Source: CALZFJ01 sp964459845
Lineage (GTDB): Bacteria; Bacteroidota; Bacteroidia; Bacteroidales; Muribaculaceae
Length of the DNA: 30,351 bases
Reading direction: 5' to 3'
Assembly (NCBI GenBank): GCA_964459845.1
Contig: CAYWOC010000026.1
Span: 1 to 30,351, forward strand
In this document: positions 1 through 7,125 of the stretch, piece by piece
Layout: every line of letters starts with the position of its first letter
Position numbering within the stretch: the first letter of the stretch is position 1
The notes under the pieces: model-generated
Told to the model about the DNA's origin: nothing
Database searches by the model: none
What the model saw: the letters and a program-made list of their open reading frames with translations, nothing else
Position numbers and translations under genes: made by a program

Positions 1-64
1 AGATTCGAACTTGGGACCCCCTGCTCCCAAAGCAGGTGCGCTAACCGGACTGCGCTACACCCCG
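1..64 (-). tRNA. tRNA-Pro(UGG), 3' end cut off by window edge
   Basis: Read on the minus strand, the 5' half begins CGGGGTGTAGCGC. The anticodon stem is CCTGC/GCAGG with the seven-base loop TTTGGGA, giving anticodon UGG (proline). The T-arm GTTCGAATC is visible, but about 11 bases of the 3' acceptor strand lie outside the window. The copy matches the tRNA at 97-171 over 64 bases except for one base (56 against 163), which is tRNA position 9 (A here, G in the neighbour). It sits 32 bases downstream of that gene and is probably co-transcribed with it. Confidence 0.93.
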
Positions 65-96
65 ATAGCAAAAGAGATTACCGCTAAATTGTTTTG

Positions 97-171
97 TCGG
101 GGTACCAAGATTCGAACTTGGGACCCCCTGCTCCCAAAGCAGGTGCGCTAACCGGACTGCGCCACACCCCG
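97..171 (-). tRNA. tRNA-Pro(UGG)
   Basis: A complete 75-base cloverleaf on the minus strand. The acceptor stem CGGGGTG pairs with TACCCCG (one G-U at the inner end), followed by discriminator A. The D-arm is GCGC...GCGC, the anticodon stem is CCTGC/GCAGG with loop TTTGGGA (anticodon UGG, proline), and the T-loop is TTCGAAT. CCA is not encoded: the bases after the discriminator read CAA. This gene is the first of a tandem pair and sits about 30 bases downstream of a strong promoter at 202-231. Confidence 0.97.
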
Positions 172-201
172 AATTGCTGAGCGTATTTCTCAATTGCGGT
201 G

Positions 202-231
202 CAAAGTTACGCATTTATTTTGAAATGCCAA
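202..231 (-). promoter_or_regulatory. Promoter of the tRNA-Pro pair
   Basis: On the minus strand TTG (231-229) is followed by a 19-base spacer and TAACTTTG (209-202), an exact match to the Bacteroidota -7 consensus TAnnTTTG. Transcription would start near 195, about 24 bases before the tRNA 5' end. Confidence 0.75.
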
Positions 232-517
232 GCGATTTAGGAAAATTTTTTGAAAAAAAACTTTTTTGCGGAGGCGATGGAGAGGGCAGTGACAGAGGAG
301 GCTTCATAGTACACAGAGAACTCGGAGGCTCGGAGTGCTATGAGAGTTCTGATTGCAGATATGGAAACTTGTATTATTCGAATATCTCTGAAAACACTGA
401 GGGCGTGGTGGCTTCTGCTTCGAAACATGGTGACTGATAACTGTCCGTTTTGACAAAAAAATTGTGCTGTGTTGTAACTTTTTTGCTGTTGAAGGTGGCT
501 ATGTTGTAATATTATAG

Positions 518-525
518 TATTTTTG
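518..525 (+). promoter_or_regulatory. Candidate -7 element for aspS
   Basis: TATTTTTG matches the consensus TAnnTTTG exactly and would start transcription near 532, leaving a leader of about 90 bases. No TTG lies at the ideal distance upstream. An alternative further upstream is TTG (450-452), a 22-base spacer and TAACTTTT (475-482, one mismatch). I cannot choose between them from sequence alone. Confidence 0.5.
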
Positions 526-622
526 CATATTGTTTTAGCTTGGATAATTGTGCCTTTTCGGGCTTGAGCAAATTTGAAAACAGAAAATAAATAACTGATA
601 AATAATATATCAAATCTTCATT

Positions 623-2401
623 ATGTATAGAACTAAGACGTGTGGAGAGCTTCGCTTAGAGAATGTCGGCGAGGTTGTGAAATTGGCTGGCTGGGTACAG
701 CGTGTCCGCAAGATGGGAGGTATGACTTTCGTAGATATGCGTGACCGTTATGGCATCACCCAGATAGTGTTCAACAATGAGAACGATGCAGAACTGTGTG
801 ACGCTGCCAATCATTTGGGACGCGAGTTTGTGGTTCAAGTGGAAGGCAATGTCGCAGAGCGTTCAAGCAAGAATAAAAATATTCCTACTGGCGATATTGA
901 AATTATAGCTACTAAGCTTACAGTACTCAACAAGAGCGAGATCCCTCCGTTCACCATCGAGGACAATACCGACGGTGGCGACGACTTGCGCATGGAATAC
1001 CGCTATCTCGACTTACGCCGCAACGCTGTGCGCCGCAATCTTGAGCTTCGCCACAAGATGGGCTTCGAGCTGCGCCGCTACTTGAATGAAAAGGGCTTCC
1101 TTGAGGTGGAAACACCTATCTTGATAAAATCTACTCCTGAAGGTGCGCGTGACTTCGTGGTTCCGTCACGCATGAATCCGGGGCAATTCTATGCTCTGCC
1201 TCAATCGCCTCAGCTCTATAAGCAGCTCCTTATGGTGGCAGGCTTCGACCGCTACTTCCAGATAGCCAAGTGCTTCCGCGATGAGGATCTTCGTGCCGAC
1301 CGTCAGCCTGAATTTACTCAGATCGACTGTGAAATGTCGTTTGTGGAGCAGGAAGATGTGCTTCAGATGTTTGAGGGACTTGTGAAGCATATATTCAAAT
1401 ATGTCCGCAATATAGATTTCGATTATGCATTTCCGCGTATGACTTGGGCTGACGCAATGAAATATTATGGCAGCGACAAGCCGGATATCCGCTTCGGAAT
1501 GAAATTCGTGGAACTGAAAGATCTTACTGAGGGCAAGAACTTCGTTGTGTTTGACAGTGCCGAATATGTGGGAGCAATTTGTGCCGAAGGCTGCGCAAGC
1601 TACACAAGAAAGCAGATTGACGAATTGACCGAGTTTGTGAAGCGTCCGCAGATAGGAGCCAAAGGACTTGTATGGGTGAAGGTGGAGGTCGACGGCTCAT
1701 TCAAGAGCAGTGTTGGCAAATTCTATGGCGAAGATGACTTGAAAGCATGGGCAGAACGCTGCAACGCCAAAGCTGGCGACTTGATTCTTATTCTTGCCGG
1801 CAAGACAATGCCGACACGCAAAGCACTCAATGAGCTTCGCCTTGAGATGGGCAATCGCCTCGGCCTGCGCGACAAGGACACATTCGCTCCGCTATGGGTA
1901 ATCGACTTCCCGATGTTTGAATGGGATGAGGAGACACAACGCTATTATGCTATGCACCATCCGTTCACCAAGCCAAAAGATGAGGACATACCGATGCTCG
2001 ACAGCGACACTGGCAATGTGCGCGCCAATGCCTACGATATGGTAATCAATGGTGTGGAACTCGGCGGCGGCAGCTTGCGTATCCATAATCCAGAGTTGCA
2101 GGACAAGATGTTTGAGCTACTTGGCTTCACCGAGGAGAAGGCTCAAGAACAATTCGGCTTCTTGATGAAAGCATTCAAATATGGTGCGCCACCTCATGCT
2201 GGTCTTGCATTCGGCTTCGACCGCTTCGTGTCGATGCTTGCCGGACTCGACAGCATCCGCGACACAATCGCATTCCCGAAGAACAACTCGGGTCGCGATA
2301 TGATGAACGATGCTCCAGGCTCGATTGATGATGCACAGCTCGAAGAGCTTTACATCAAGCTCGATACCGAGCGTATTGAAGCTTCAAAGAACAAGAAGTA
2401 G
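623..2401 (+). CDS. aspS: Aspartyl-tRNA synthetase
   Basis: Charges tRNA-Asp with aspartate in the cytoplasm; a class II, bacterial-type enzyme. At 592 aa it has the usual length of bacterial AspRS, which carries an extra GAD insertion domain. The N-terminal OB-fold anticodon-binding domain occupies about residues 1-105 (GWVQRVRKMGG...FVDMRDR). Class II motif 1 is at 158-167 (GFLEVETPIL). Motif 2 is at 218-235 (FRDEDLRADRQPEFTQID). Motif 3, with the ATP-binding arginine, is at 527-541 (GLAFGFDRFVSMLAG). The ATG start immediately precedes the conserved YRTKTCGEL opening. It is the first gene of a plus-strand run and is followed 41 bases later by the NIF3-family gene. Whether it discriminates tRNA-Asp from tRNA-Asn cannot be decided by eye. 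Confidence 0.98.
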   Translation: MYRTKTCGELRLENVGEVVKLAGWVQRVRKMGGMTFVDMRDRYGITQIVFNNENDAELCDAANHLGREFVVQVEGNVAERSSKNKNIPTGDIEIIATKLTVLNKSEIPPFTIEDNTDGGDDLRMEYRYLDLRRNAVRRNLELRHKMGFELRRYLNEKGFLEVETPILIKSTPEGARDFVVPSRMNPGQFYALPQSPQLYKQLLMVAGFDRYFQIAKCFRDEDLRADRQPEFTQIDCEMSFVEQEDVLQMFEGLVKHIFKYVRNIDFDYAFPRMTWADAMKYYGSDKPDIRFGMKFVELKDLTEGKNFVVFDSAEYVGAICAEGCASYTRKQIDELTEFVKRPQIGAKGLVWVKVEVDGSFKSSVGKFYGEDDLKAWAERCNAKAGDLILILAGKTMPTRKALNELRLEMGNRLGLRDKDTFAPLWVIDFPMFEWDEETQRYYAMHHPFTKPKDEDIPMLDSDTGNVRANAYDMVINGVELGGGSLRIHNPELQDKMFELLGFTEEKAQEQFGFLMKAFKYGAPPHAGLAFGFDRFVSMLAGLDSIRDTIAFPKNNSGRDMMNDAPGSIDDAQLEELYIKLDTERIEASKNKK

Positions 2402-2442
2402 CAGAGATAGAGGCGCAGAGAAAAAAGACTGCGCATAGTGAA

Positions 2443-3537
2443 ATGACAAAAATCAGAGATATAATACAAGCCATCGAAGAGAAAGCTCCGCTAAGTCTGC
2501 AAGAGAGCTATGATAACGCTGGGATGCAGGTCGGCGACAGCAATGCAGAAGCTACATCGGCGCTGCTGTGCCTTGATGTCACCGAGGCGATACTCGATGA
2601 GGCGATAGCGCGTGGGGCTAACCTCATAATATCGCATCATCCTCTCATATTCCGCGGCTTAAAGCGTCTTGTGGGCGCAACACCTGTGGAGCGAATTGTG
2701 GCAAAAGCTATAAAGCACGACATAGCGATATATTCGGCACACACTAATATGGACAGTGCCGAATATGGCGTGTCGGTTCATGCCGCCAAAAAAATAGGTA
2801 TGACCGACCTGCAAGTGCTTTCGCCCCAGAAAGACAAATTGCTTAAAATCGTGACTTTCGTGCCTACGGCACAAGCCGAATCCGTGAAGCAAGCTATGTG
2901 GGCAGCCGGAGCAGGGAACATAGGCGACTATGACTGTTGCAGCTATTCGATGAGCGGCAGCGGCACTTTCCGCGCGAAAGATGGCGCAAAGCCGTTTGTG
3001 GGCAAAATAGGTGAGCATCATACTGAGGCGGAAGAACGCATCGAGGTGATTGTGCCTCGGTGGCGCAAGGGTGCGGTGCTGCGGGCCATGATAGAGGCGC
3101 ATCCCTATGAAGAACCGGCATTTGATATTATCGCACTTGAAAACACATCGAGTACAGGACTTGGTGTGGTCGGCAACATTGAGCCAGAGGATGCCATGCA
3201 CCTGATGGCACGCATCAAAGGTATATTTGATGTGGGAGCGATAAGCTACAGCGGGCTTAAAGGGCTGACTATCGTCACTCGCATGGCTTTCTGTGGCGGC
3301 AGTGCCATTGAAGTGGCAGACGACGCAATAGCCGCAGGCGCGCAGATGCTCATAACCGGCGATGTAAAATATCACGATTTCACCACCTATAACGACCGCA
3401 TAATAATAGCAAATATCGGTCATTATGAAAGTGAACATTTCACAAAAGAGATTTTTTATGATATAATTCAGAAAAAAATCCCTAACTTTGCAACCTATTA
3501 CGCTGAGAAAGAAAAAAATCCGATAAATTATTTGTAA
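2443..3537 (+). CDS. NIF3/YbgI family dinuclear metal-binding protein
   Basis: A member of the widespread NIF3 (YbgI, 'GTP cyclohydrolase I type 2'-like) family, whose members bind two metal ions and form hexameric rings. The cellular role is not settled. At 364 aa it is the long form, with a PII/CutA-like insert in the middle (about residues 130-235, including HPYEEPAFDI). Metal-ligand motifs are visible at both ends: ISHHPLIF (His65, His66), SAHTNMD (His100, Asp104) and the C-terminal GHYESE (His327, Glu331). It ends 3 bases before the zinc-ribbon gene, so the two are almost certainly co-transcribed; this pairing is common in bacteria and suggests a shared function. Confidence 0.93.
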   Translation: MTKIRDIIQAIEEKAPLSLQESYDNAGMQVGDSNAEATSALLCLDVTEAILDEAIARGANLIISHHPLIFRGLKRLVGATPVERIVAKAIKHDIAIYSAHTNMDSAEYGVSVHAAKKIGMTDLQVLSPQKDKLLKIVTFVPTAQAESVKQAMWAAGAGNIGDYDCCSYSMSGSGTFRAKDGAKPFVGKIGEHHTEAEERIEVIVPRWRKGAVLRAMIEAHPYEEPAFDIIALENTSSTGLGVVGNIEPEDAMHLMARIKGIFDVGAISYSGLKGLTIVTRMAFCGGSAIEVADDAIAAGAQMLITGDVKYHDFTTYNDRIIIANIGHYESEHFTKEIFYDIIQKKIPNFATYYAEKEKNPINYL

Positions 3538-3540
3538 GCT

Positions 3541-4332
3541 ATGGCTACCGATAAGACAAAAACAGAAAAAGAACTGACCGTAGAAGAGCGTCTAAAAGCA
3601 CTTTACGACCTACAGACAATCTTGTCTGAAATAGACCGCATCAAGACTATCCGCGGCGAGCTTCCTCTTGAGGTTCAAGACCTTGAAGATGAGATTGAAG
3701 GACTTCAAACTCGTATCAAGAACTATAAAGACGAAGTGACCCAACTCAATTCAGAGATAAAGGATCAGCACAAGGCTATCGACGAGGCTGCGGCATTAAT
3801 CGACAAATACACTGCGCAACAAGACAATGTTCGCAACAACCGTGAATTTGATTTCTTGTCGAAAGAAATTGAATATCAGCACTTGAACATTGAGCTTGCC
3901 GAAAAGAAAATCAATGATTTCTCTCATCAAATCGAGCAGAAACATGCCGATGTGGATGTGGCAGAGAATCACCTTGCCGACCGTGAGCATATCCTCGGTG
4001 AAAAGAAGGGCGAGCTGAATGAAATCGTTTCAGAGACAAAGCAAGACGAGGAGAAACTTCGTGAGCAGGCCAAGAAACTTGAAGTGAAGATAGAGCCACG
4101 TCTTTTGGCAGCATTCAAGCGTATCCGCAAGAATGCCCGCAATGGTCTCGGTATCGTGTATATCCAGCGTGATGCTTGTGGCGGCTGCTTCAACCGCATT
4201 CCACCACAACGCCAAATGGAAATCAAGATGCACAAGAAGGTCATCGTGTGTGAATATTGCGGACGTATTCTTATCGATCCTGAACTTGCAGGTGTAAAGG
4301 AAGAAGTAAAAGCTACTTTGAAGAAAAAATAA
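3541..4332 (+). CDS. Coiled-coil protein with C-terminal C4 zinc ribbon
   Basis: A 263-aa cytoplasmic protein of the 'C4-type zinc ribbon' family (Pfam zf-RING_7 type). Residues about 20-185 are charged, leucine- and glutamate-rich heptads typical of a long antiparallel coiled coil. The C-terminus has two CxxC knuckles, Cys213/Cys216 (CGGC) and Cys237/Cys240 (CEYC), which should bind one zinc ion. The family is often described as nucleic-acid binding, but its role is unknown. It follows the NIF3-family gene by 3 bases and its stop codon overlaps the next start by one base (TAATG), so the three genes form one unit. No signal peptide is visible. Confidence 0.9.
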   Translation: MATDKTKTEKELTVEERLKALYDLQTILSEIDRIKTIRGELPLEVQDLEDEIEGLQTRIKNYKDEVTQLNSEIKDQHKAIDEAAALIDKYTAQQDNVRNNREFDFLSKEIEYQHLNIELAEKKINDFSHQIEQKHADVDVAENHLADREHILGEKKGELNEIVSETKQDEEKLREQAKKLEVKIEPRLLAAFKRIRKNARNGLGIVYIQRDACGGCFNRIPPQRQMEIKMHKKVIVCEYCGRILIDPELAGVKEEVKATLKKK

Positions 4333-4787
4333 TGACGATAGGAAATATTGACGATACAGCCGAGGTAGAGAAGCTCAATCCGCTCTTTGCTTCGGCTTTT
4401 CAATGGATTAGAGCCAATTGGAACACCATTCATTCCACAGGGGTGAAACAGGTGAAGATAGATGGCGACAGGGTGTTTGCCAATATAGATGTGGCAGAGA
4501 TGCGCAGCCGCGAGGAGCAAGTGATGGAAATACACCGCAAATATATCGACATACATGTGCCGGTGGATTGCGATGAGGTGATAGGCTGGATGGCAGTGGG
4601 CGACTTGCGCCATGTGAGAGATGAATATGATGCCGCACTCGACCGCGCTTTCTACACCGATAAGCCAGAACATTATATAACACTTCATCCCGGCGAATTT
4701 GCCATAATGACACCCGATGATGCCCATGCGCCAATCATAGGCAAAGGTATGATACACAAGATATGCCTGAAGGTAATAGCCGAATAG
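4332..4787 (+). CDS. YhcH/YjgK/YiaL family protein (DUF386)
   Basis: A 151-aa protein of the YhcH/YjgK/YiaL family, a cupin-like beta barrel that includes the EbgC beta subunit of evolved beta-galactosidase; members bind a metal and are linked to sugar or sialic-acid metabolism. The family hallmark EIHRKYIDIHVPV is present at about residues 66-78, with the glutamate and histidines in the spacing expected for metal ligands. A second conserved stretch, FAIMTPDDAHAP, lies near the C-terminus. The start overlaps the stop of the zinc-ribbon gene by one base (TAATG). Its placement in a housekeeping run, not a sugar operon, gives no substrate clue. Confidence 0.9.
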   Translation: MTIGNIDDTAEVEKLNPLFASAFQWIRANWNTIHSTGVKQVKIDGDRVFANIDVAEMRSREEQVMEIHRKYIDIHVPVDCDEVIGWMAVGDLRHVRDEYDAALDRAFYTDKPEHYITLHPGEFAIMTPDDAHAPIIGKGMIHKICLKVIAE

Positions 4788-4849
4788 CGTGGCAATATTG
4801 ATAGATAAATTTTGCTTGAATAAAAGGAGAACGACATTTATTATAGAAG

Positions 4850-5665
4850 ATGGGAATTGAGAAAGGACTTTTTAACCGCACTGAGCTGCTTGTGGGCAGC
4901 GATGTGATGACCGACATAACGAGTAAGAAAGTGATAATCTTCGGTGTAGGAGGCGTGGGAAGCTGGTGCGCCGAGTGCCTTGTGCGCTCAGGCATAAGTG
5001 AGCTTACCATAGTGGATTCCGACCGCGTGTGTGTCACTAATATCAACCGCCAACTCATGGCCACAACGCAGACTGTGGGGCGTGTGAAGGTGGATGTGCT
5101 GAAAGAACGCTTGCTGGCAATAAATCCTAAGGCGAACATAGAAGCTATCCAAAAGATATATAGCGAAGAAAATGCCGATTCGTTCAACCTCGATTCTTAT
5201 GACTACATAGTAGATGCCATCGACAGCTTGAAGGATAAGGCTTCGCTCATAATGCGCGTGTGCAAGACGCGGGCGGTGTTCTTCTCTTCGATGGGCGCGG
5301 CATTGAAGATGGATCCGTCGCAAATCAAGGTGGCAGAGTTCTGGAAAGTGCGCGGTTGTCCGCTTGGAGCGGCATTGCGCAAGAAATTCAAGCACCTGAA
5401 GATAAAGCCGGCACGCAAATTCAAGTGCGTGTATAGCGAGGAGGTGCTGAAGAACCGTGGCATAAACCATTCATGCGGCACGAGCGCGTGTATGTGTCCG
5501 AAAGCCAAGGTGGGACCGGGCGACCCTGAGCTTGTGAACCATGAGTGGTGCAGCTCGAAAGCGCAGATAAATGGCACAATGGCACACATCACTGCGATAT
5601 TCGGATTCACCATTGCCGGACTTGTGATGAGCGATATCTACAAGAAGTCGATTGCCGAAGATTGA
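4850..5665 (+). CDS. tcdA: tRNA threonylcarbamoyladenosine dehydratase (ThiF/E1-like)
   Basis: Cyclises t6A to ct6A at position 37 of ANN-decoding tRNAs, using ATP to adenylate the carboxylate; an E1/ThiF-fold enzyme (also called CsdL). At 271 aa it has the typical length. The nucleotide-binding loop FGVGGVGSW is at residues 31-39. The adenylation region VDSDRVCVTNINRQ is at 55-68, with the acidic and Asn/Arg residues of the E1 family. A cysteine-bearing segment (CGTSACMC) follows in the second half, and the C-terminal helix INGTMAHITAIFGF is typical of TcdA. It lies 62 bases after the YhcH gene and is the last plus-strand gene before a convergent glycosyltransferase. Confidence 0.93.
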   Translation: MGIEKGLFNRTELLVGSDVMTDITSKKVIIFGVGGVGSWCAECLVRSGISELTIVDSDRVCVTNINRQLMATTQTVGRVKVDVLKERLLAINPKANIEAIQKIYSEENADSFNLDSYDYIVDAIDSLKDKASLIMRVCKTRAVFFSSMGAALKMDPSQIKVAEFWKVRGCPLGAALRKKFKHLKIKPARKFKCVYSEEVLKNRGINHSCGTSACMCPKAKVGPGDPELVNHEWCSSKAQINGTMAHITAIFGFTIAGLVMSDIYKKSIAED

Positions 5666-5738
5666 AACTTGATGTAATACAAAGAGTGCTGTGTCCGATA
5701 TTGGGCTGAAAATGGTTGCAAATAATATGTGAGGCAGG

Positions 5739-6680
5739 CTATTTCACAAGCCTTTTCACTATGTGAGTCGCTCCTGCGCCTCCAGCTTCGATATATTTAT
5801 ATAGCAGCGGATATAGCCAGCGCATTGTCTTATCGGAGCGCACACGGTTGTAGGTGGGCTCATATAGCTTGCGGGCTAAATCGAAGCGGCGTTCATTGGC
5901 ATAGAGCGCGGCGAGAGTGATACGGCGAAATTCTATGAATTTCAGGTATCGATCCTTTTCTGGCTCGTCGGATGCGAGTATGATTTTTTCTACGGCATCA
6001 ATAGCCTGCTCCCATTGTCCGCATTTCGCACTCTTGCTTGTCCCGGTGATTGAAACTTGTGAGAGGAACACATGCACATATATCTTGTCGTCGAGAAAAC
6101 TGATTCTCGGATGCTGAAACAGCAGTCGTATGCCGAGTTCCCAATCGTTCCAGCATGGCAAATCCTCGTTCCATCCACCAATGTGCTGCATCAGCTTGCG
6201 GCGCACGATATAGCGTTGGGTGCTAAGGCAGGCATGGAAAATGTGATTGACTATGATGTTTTTTGAGTAGTAAGGTTGCAGATGCTTGGTGCCGTTGAGG
6301 TTCACGACATCGCTTCGTGTAGCCACCATATCCACTTTCTCGTCGGCTTCTTCAATCTTCTTCACATAGTTCTCCACAAGATGCTGATCCATAGTGTCGT
6401 CGCTGTCGAAGAACATTATCCACTCGCTTGTGGCTGCGCGCATTCCAGTATTGCGGGCTGCAGATGCCCCACGGCGCGCCTCGCATAGCACGCTGATGCG
6501 GAAATCGCTGTCCTCGTGGCGCAGCTTGAAGTCGTCGAGCACCGAGCGTGAATTGTCGCTCGAAGCATTATCGACAAGTATCACGTGCAGCGGGCGATGC
6601 GTCTGCTCCGCAATAGATTCAAGCGTGCGTTCCACGAGGACTGCACGATTATACACAGGAACAATTATTGAAACTTCCAA
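5739..6680 (-). CDS. Family 2 glycosyltransferase
   Basis: A 313-aa GT-A fold transferase that would add a sugar from a nucleotide-activated donor to a glycan acceptor at the cytoplasmic face of the membrane. The N-terminal strand and turn VSIIVPVYNRA is at residues 3-13, followed by VDNASSD at 36-42. RGASAARNTGM at 70-80 precedes the DxD-type metal site FFDSDD at 90-95. The acceptor domain contains GGWNEDLPCWNDWELGIRL, matching the usual ED/WE region of GT2. No membrane segment is evident, and the donor and acceptor are not predictable. It starts 19 bases after the stop of the monooxygenase-fold gene, so the two are probably co-transcribed although functionally unrelated. Confidence 0.92.
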   Translation of the reverse strand: MEVSIIVPVYNRAVLVERTLESIAEQTHRPLHVILVDNASSDNSRSVLDDFKLRHEDSDFRISVLCEARRGASAARNTGMRAATSEWIMFFDSDDTMDQHLVENYVKKIEEADEKVDMVATRSDVVNLNGTKHLQPYYSKNIIVNHIFHACLSTQRYIVRRKLMQHIGGWNEDLPCWNDWELGIRLLFQHPRISFLDDKIYVHVFLSQVSITGTSKSAKCGQWEQAIDAVEKIILASDEPEKDRYLKFIEFRRITLAALYANERRFDLARKLYEPTYNRVRSDKTMRWLYPLLYKYIEAGGAGATHIVKRLVK

Positions 6681-6699
6681 TGCTTATTCTTTACACTGA

Positions 6700-6975
6700 T
6701 TAGAAGTTGAATTTTTCCAGTTTCATCTTAGAAAGCGATTCAAGCTTAGGCACAAGAGTTGTGAAATGTGCTGAGCTTGAGTGAGCATTGAGCGACTCCT
6801 CGTCTTTCCAAGTTTCGCATATCATAAGAACATCGTTGCGAGTTGCGCTCTCGAATACATCATAAGCCACACAACCTGCATCTTTCAAAGACGCTTCCAC
6901 AAGCTCTTTGGCTGTGGCGAGCAGTTCGGCACGGTTTTCGCTGCCGACTTGCATAAATACGTTTAATCTTAGCAT
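6700..6975 (-). CDS. Antibiotic biosynthesis monooxygenase (ABM) domain protein
   Basis: A small single-domain protein of the ABM/YgiN-type dimeric ferredoxin-like fold; relatives are quinol monooxygenases or haem-degrading proteins, and many remain uncharacterised. Conserved ABM signals include CVAYDVFESATRND and the MICETWKDEESLNAH segment, followed by HFTTLVPKLES. I favour the start at 6975 (MLRLNVF, 91 aa), because the upstream ATG at 6990 would leave only about 8 bases after the predicted transcription start. The longer form would add five residues. It is the first gene of a two-gene minus-strand unit with the glycosyltransferase, and it diverges from the glycosyltransferase at 7126. Confidence 0.87.
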   Translation of the reverse strand: MLRLNVFMQVGSENRAELLATAKELVEASLKDAGCVAYDVFESATRNDVLMICETWKDEESLNAHSSSAHFTTLVPKLESLSKMKLEKFNF

Positions 6976-7004
6976 AGTTATAAGTGTCAATTAAAATTAT
7001 ATAT

Positions 7005-7012
7005 CAAAGATA
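7005..7012 (-). promoter_or_regulatory. -7 element for the ABM-domain gene
   Basis: TATCTTTG on the minus strand fits TAnnTTTG exactly and lies 30 bases upstream of the preferred start at 6975. No clear -33 TTG is seen at the right distance. Confidence 0.5.
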
Positions 7013-7062
7013 TTGAATTTTATCCACAGTAAGGCTATGTTTGGTGCGAAAAAATGAAAATA

Positions 7063-7094
7063 TTTGCGTGTTATCGCAAATATCATTACTTTTG
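7063..7094 (+). promoter_or_regulatory. Promoter for the glycosyltransferase pair
   Basis: TTTG (7063-7066), a 20-base spacer and TACTTTTG (7087-7094) form a full-consensus Bacteroidota promoter. Transcription would start near 7101, about 25 bases before the ATG at 7126. Confidence 0.78.
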
Positions 7095-7125
7095 GGATAA
7101 AGTAAAATAAAACGGTTGATGGGTC

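Larger units (their letters stand above)
172..622. other. Intergenic region between tRNA-Pro and aspS, no gene seen
   Basis: This 451-base gap holds the divergent tRNA promoter (202-231) and the aspS promoter region with its AT-rich leader. The only open frame of note (174-437, TTG start) runs antisense through the tRNA promoter and has no recognisable protein features, so I do not call it. A 14-base string GGGCTTGAGCAAAT (560-573) recurs with one change at 17852-17865, upstream of another gene. Confidence 0.6.

Noticed and set aside
174..437. An 87-residue open frame between the tRNA genes and aspS
   Set aside because: It starts with TTG right at the tRNA edge, runs antisense through the tRNA promoter, and shows no domain or signal features. 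I treat it as chance.
2659..3438. A 259-residue open frame on the minus strand
   Set aside because: It lies antisense within the NIF3-family gene, is rich in His and Cys as expected of a reverse reading of that gene, and has no recognisable family.
3969..4757. A 262-residue minus-strand open frame
   Set aside because: It is antisense to the end of the zinc-ribbon gene and most of the YhcH gene, both of which have clear conserved motifs.
5666..5738. A terminator between tcdA and the convergent glycosyltransferase
   Set aside because: Only a weak 5-bp stem (AGGCT/AGCCT) with no T-run was found, which is not enough to call it.
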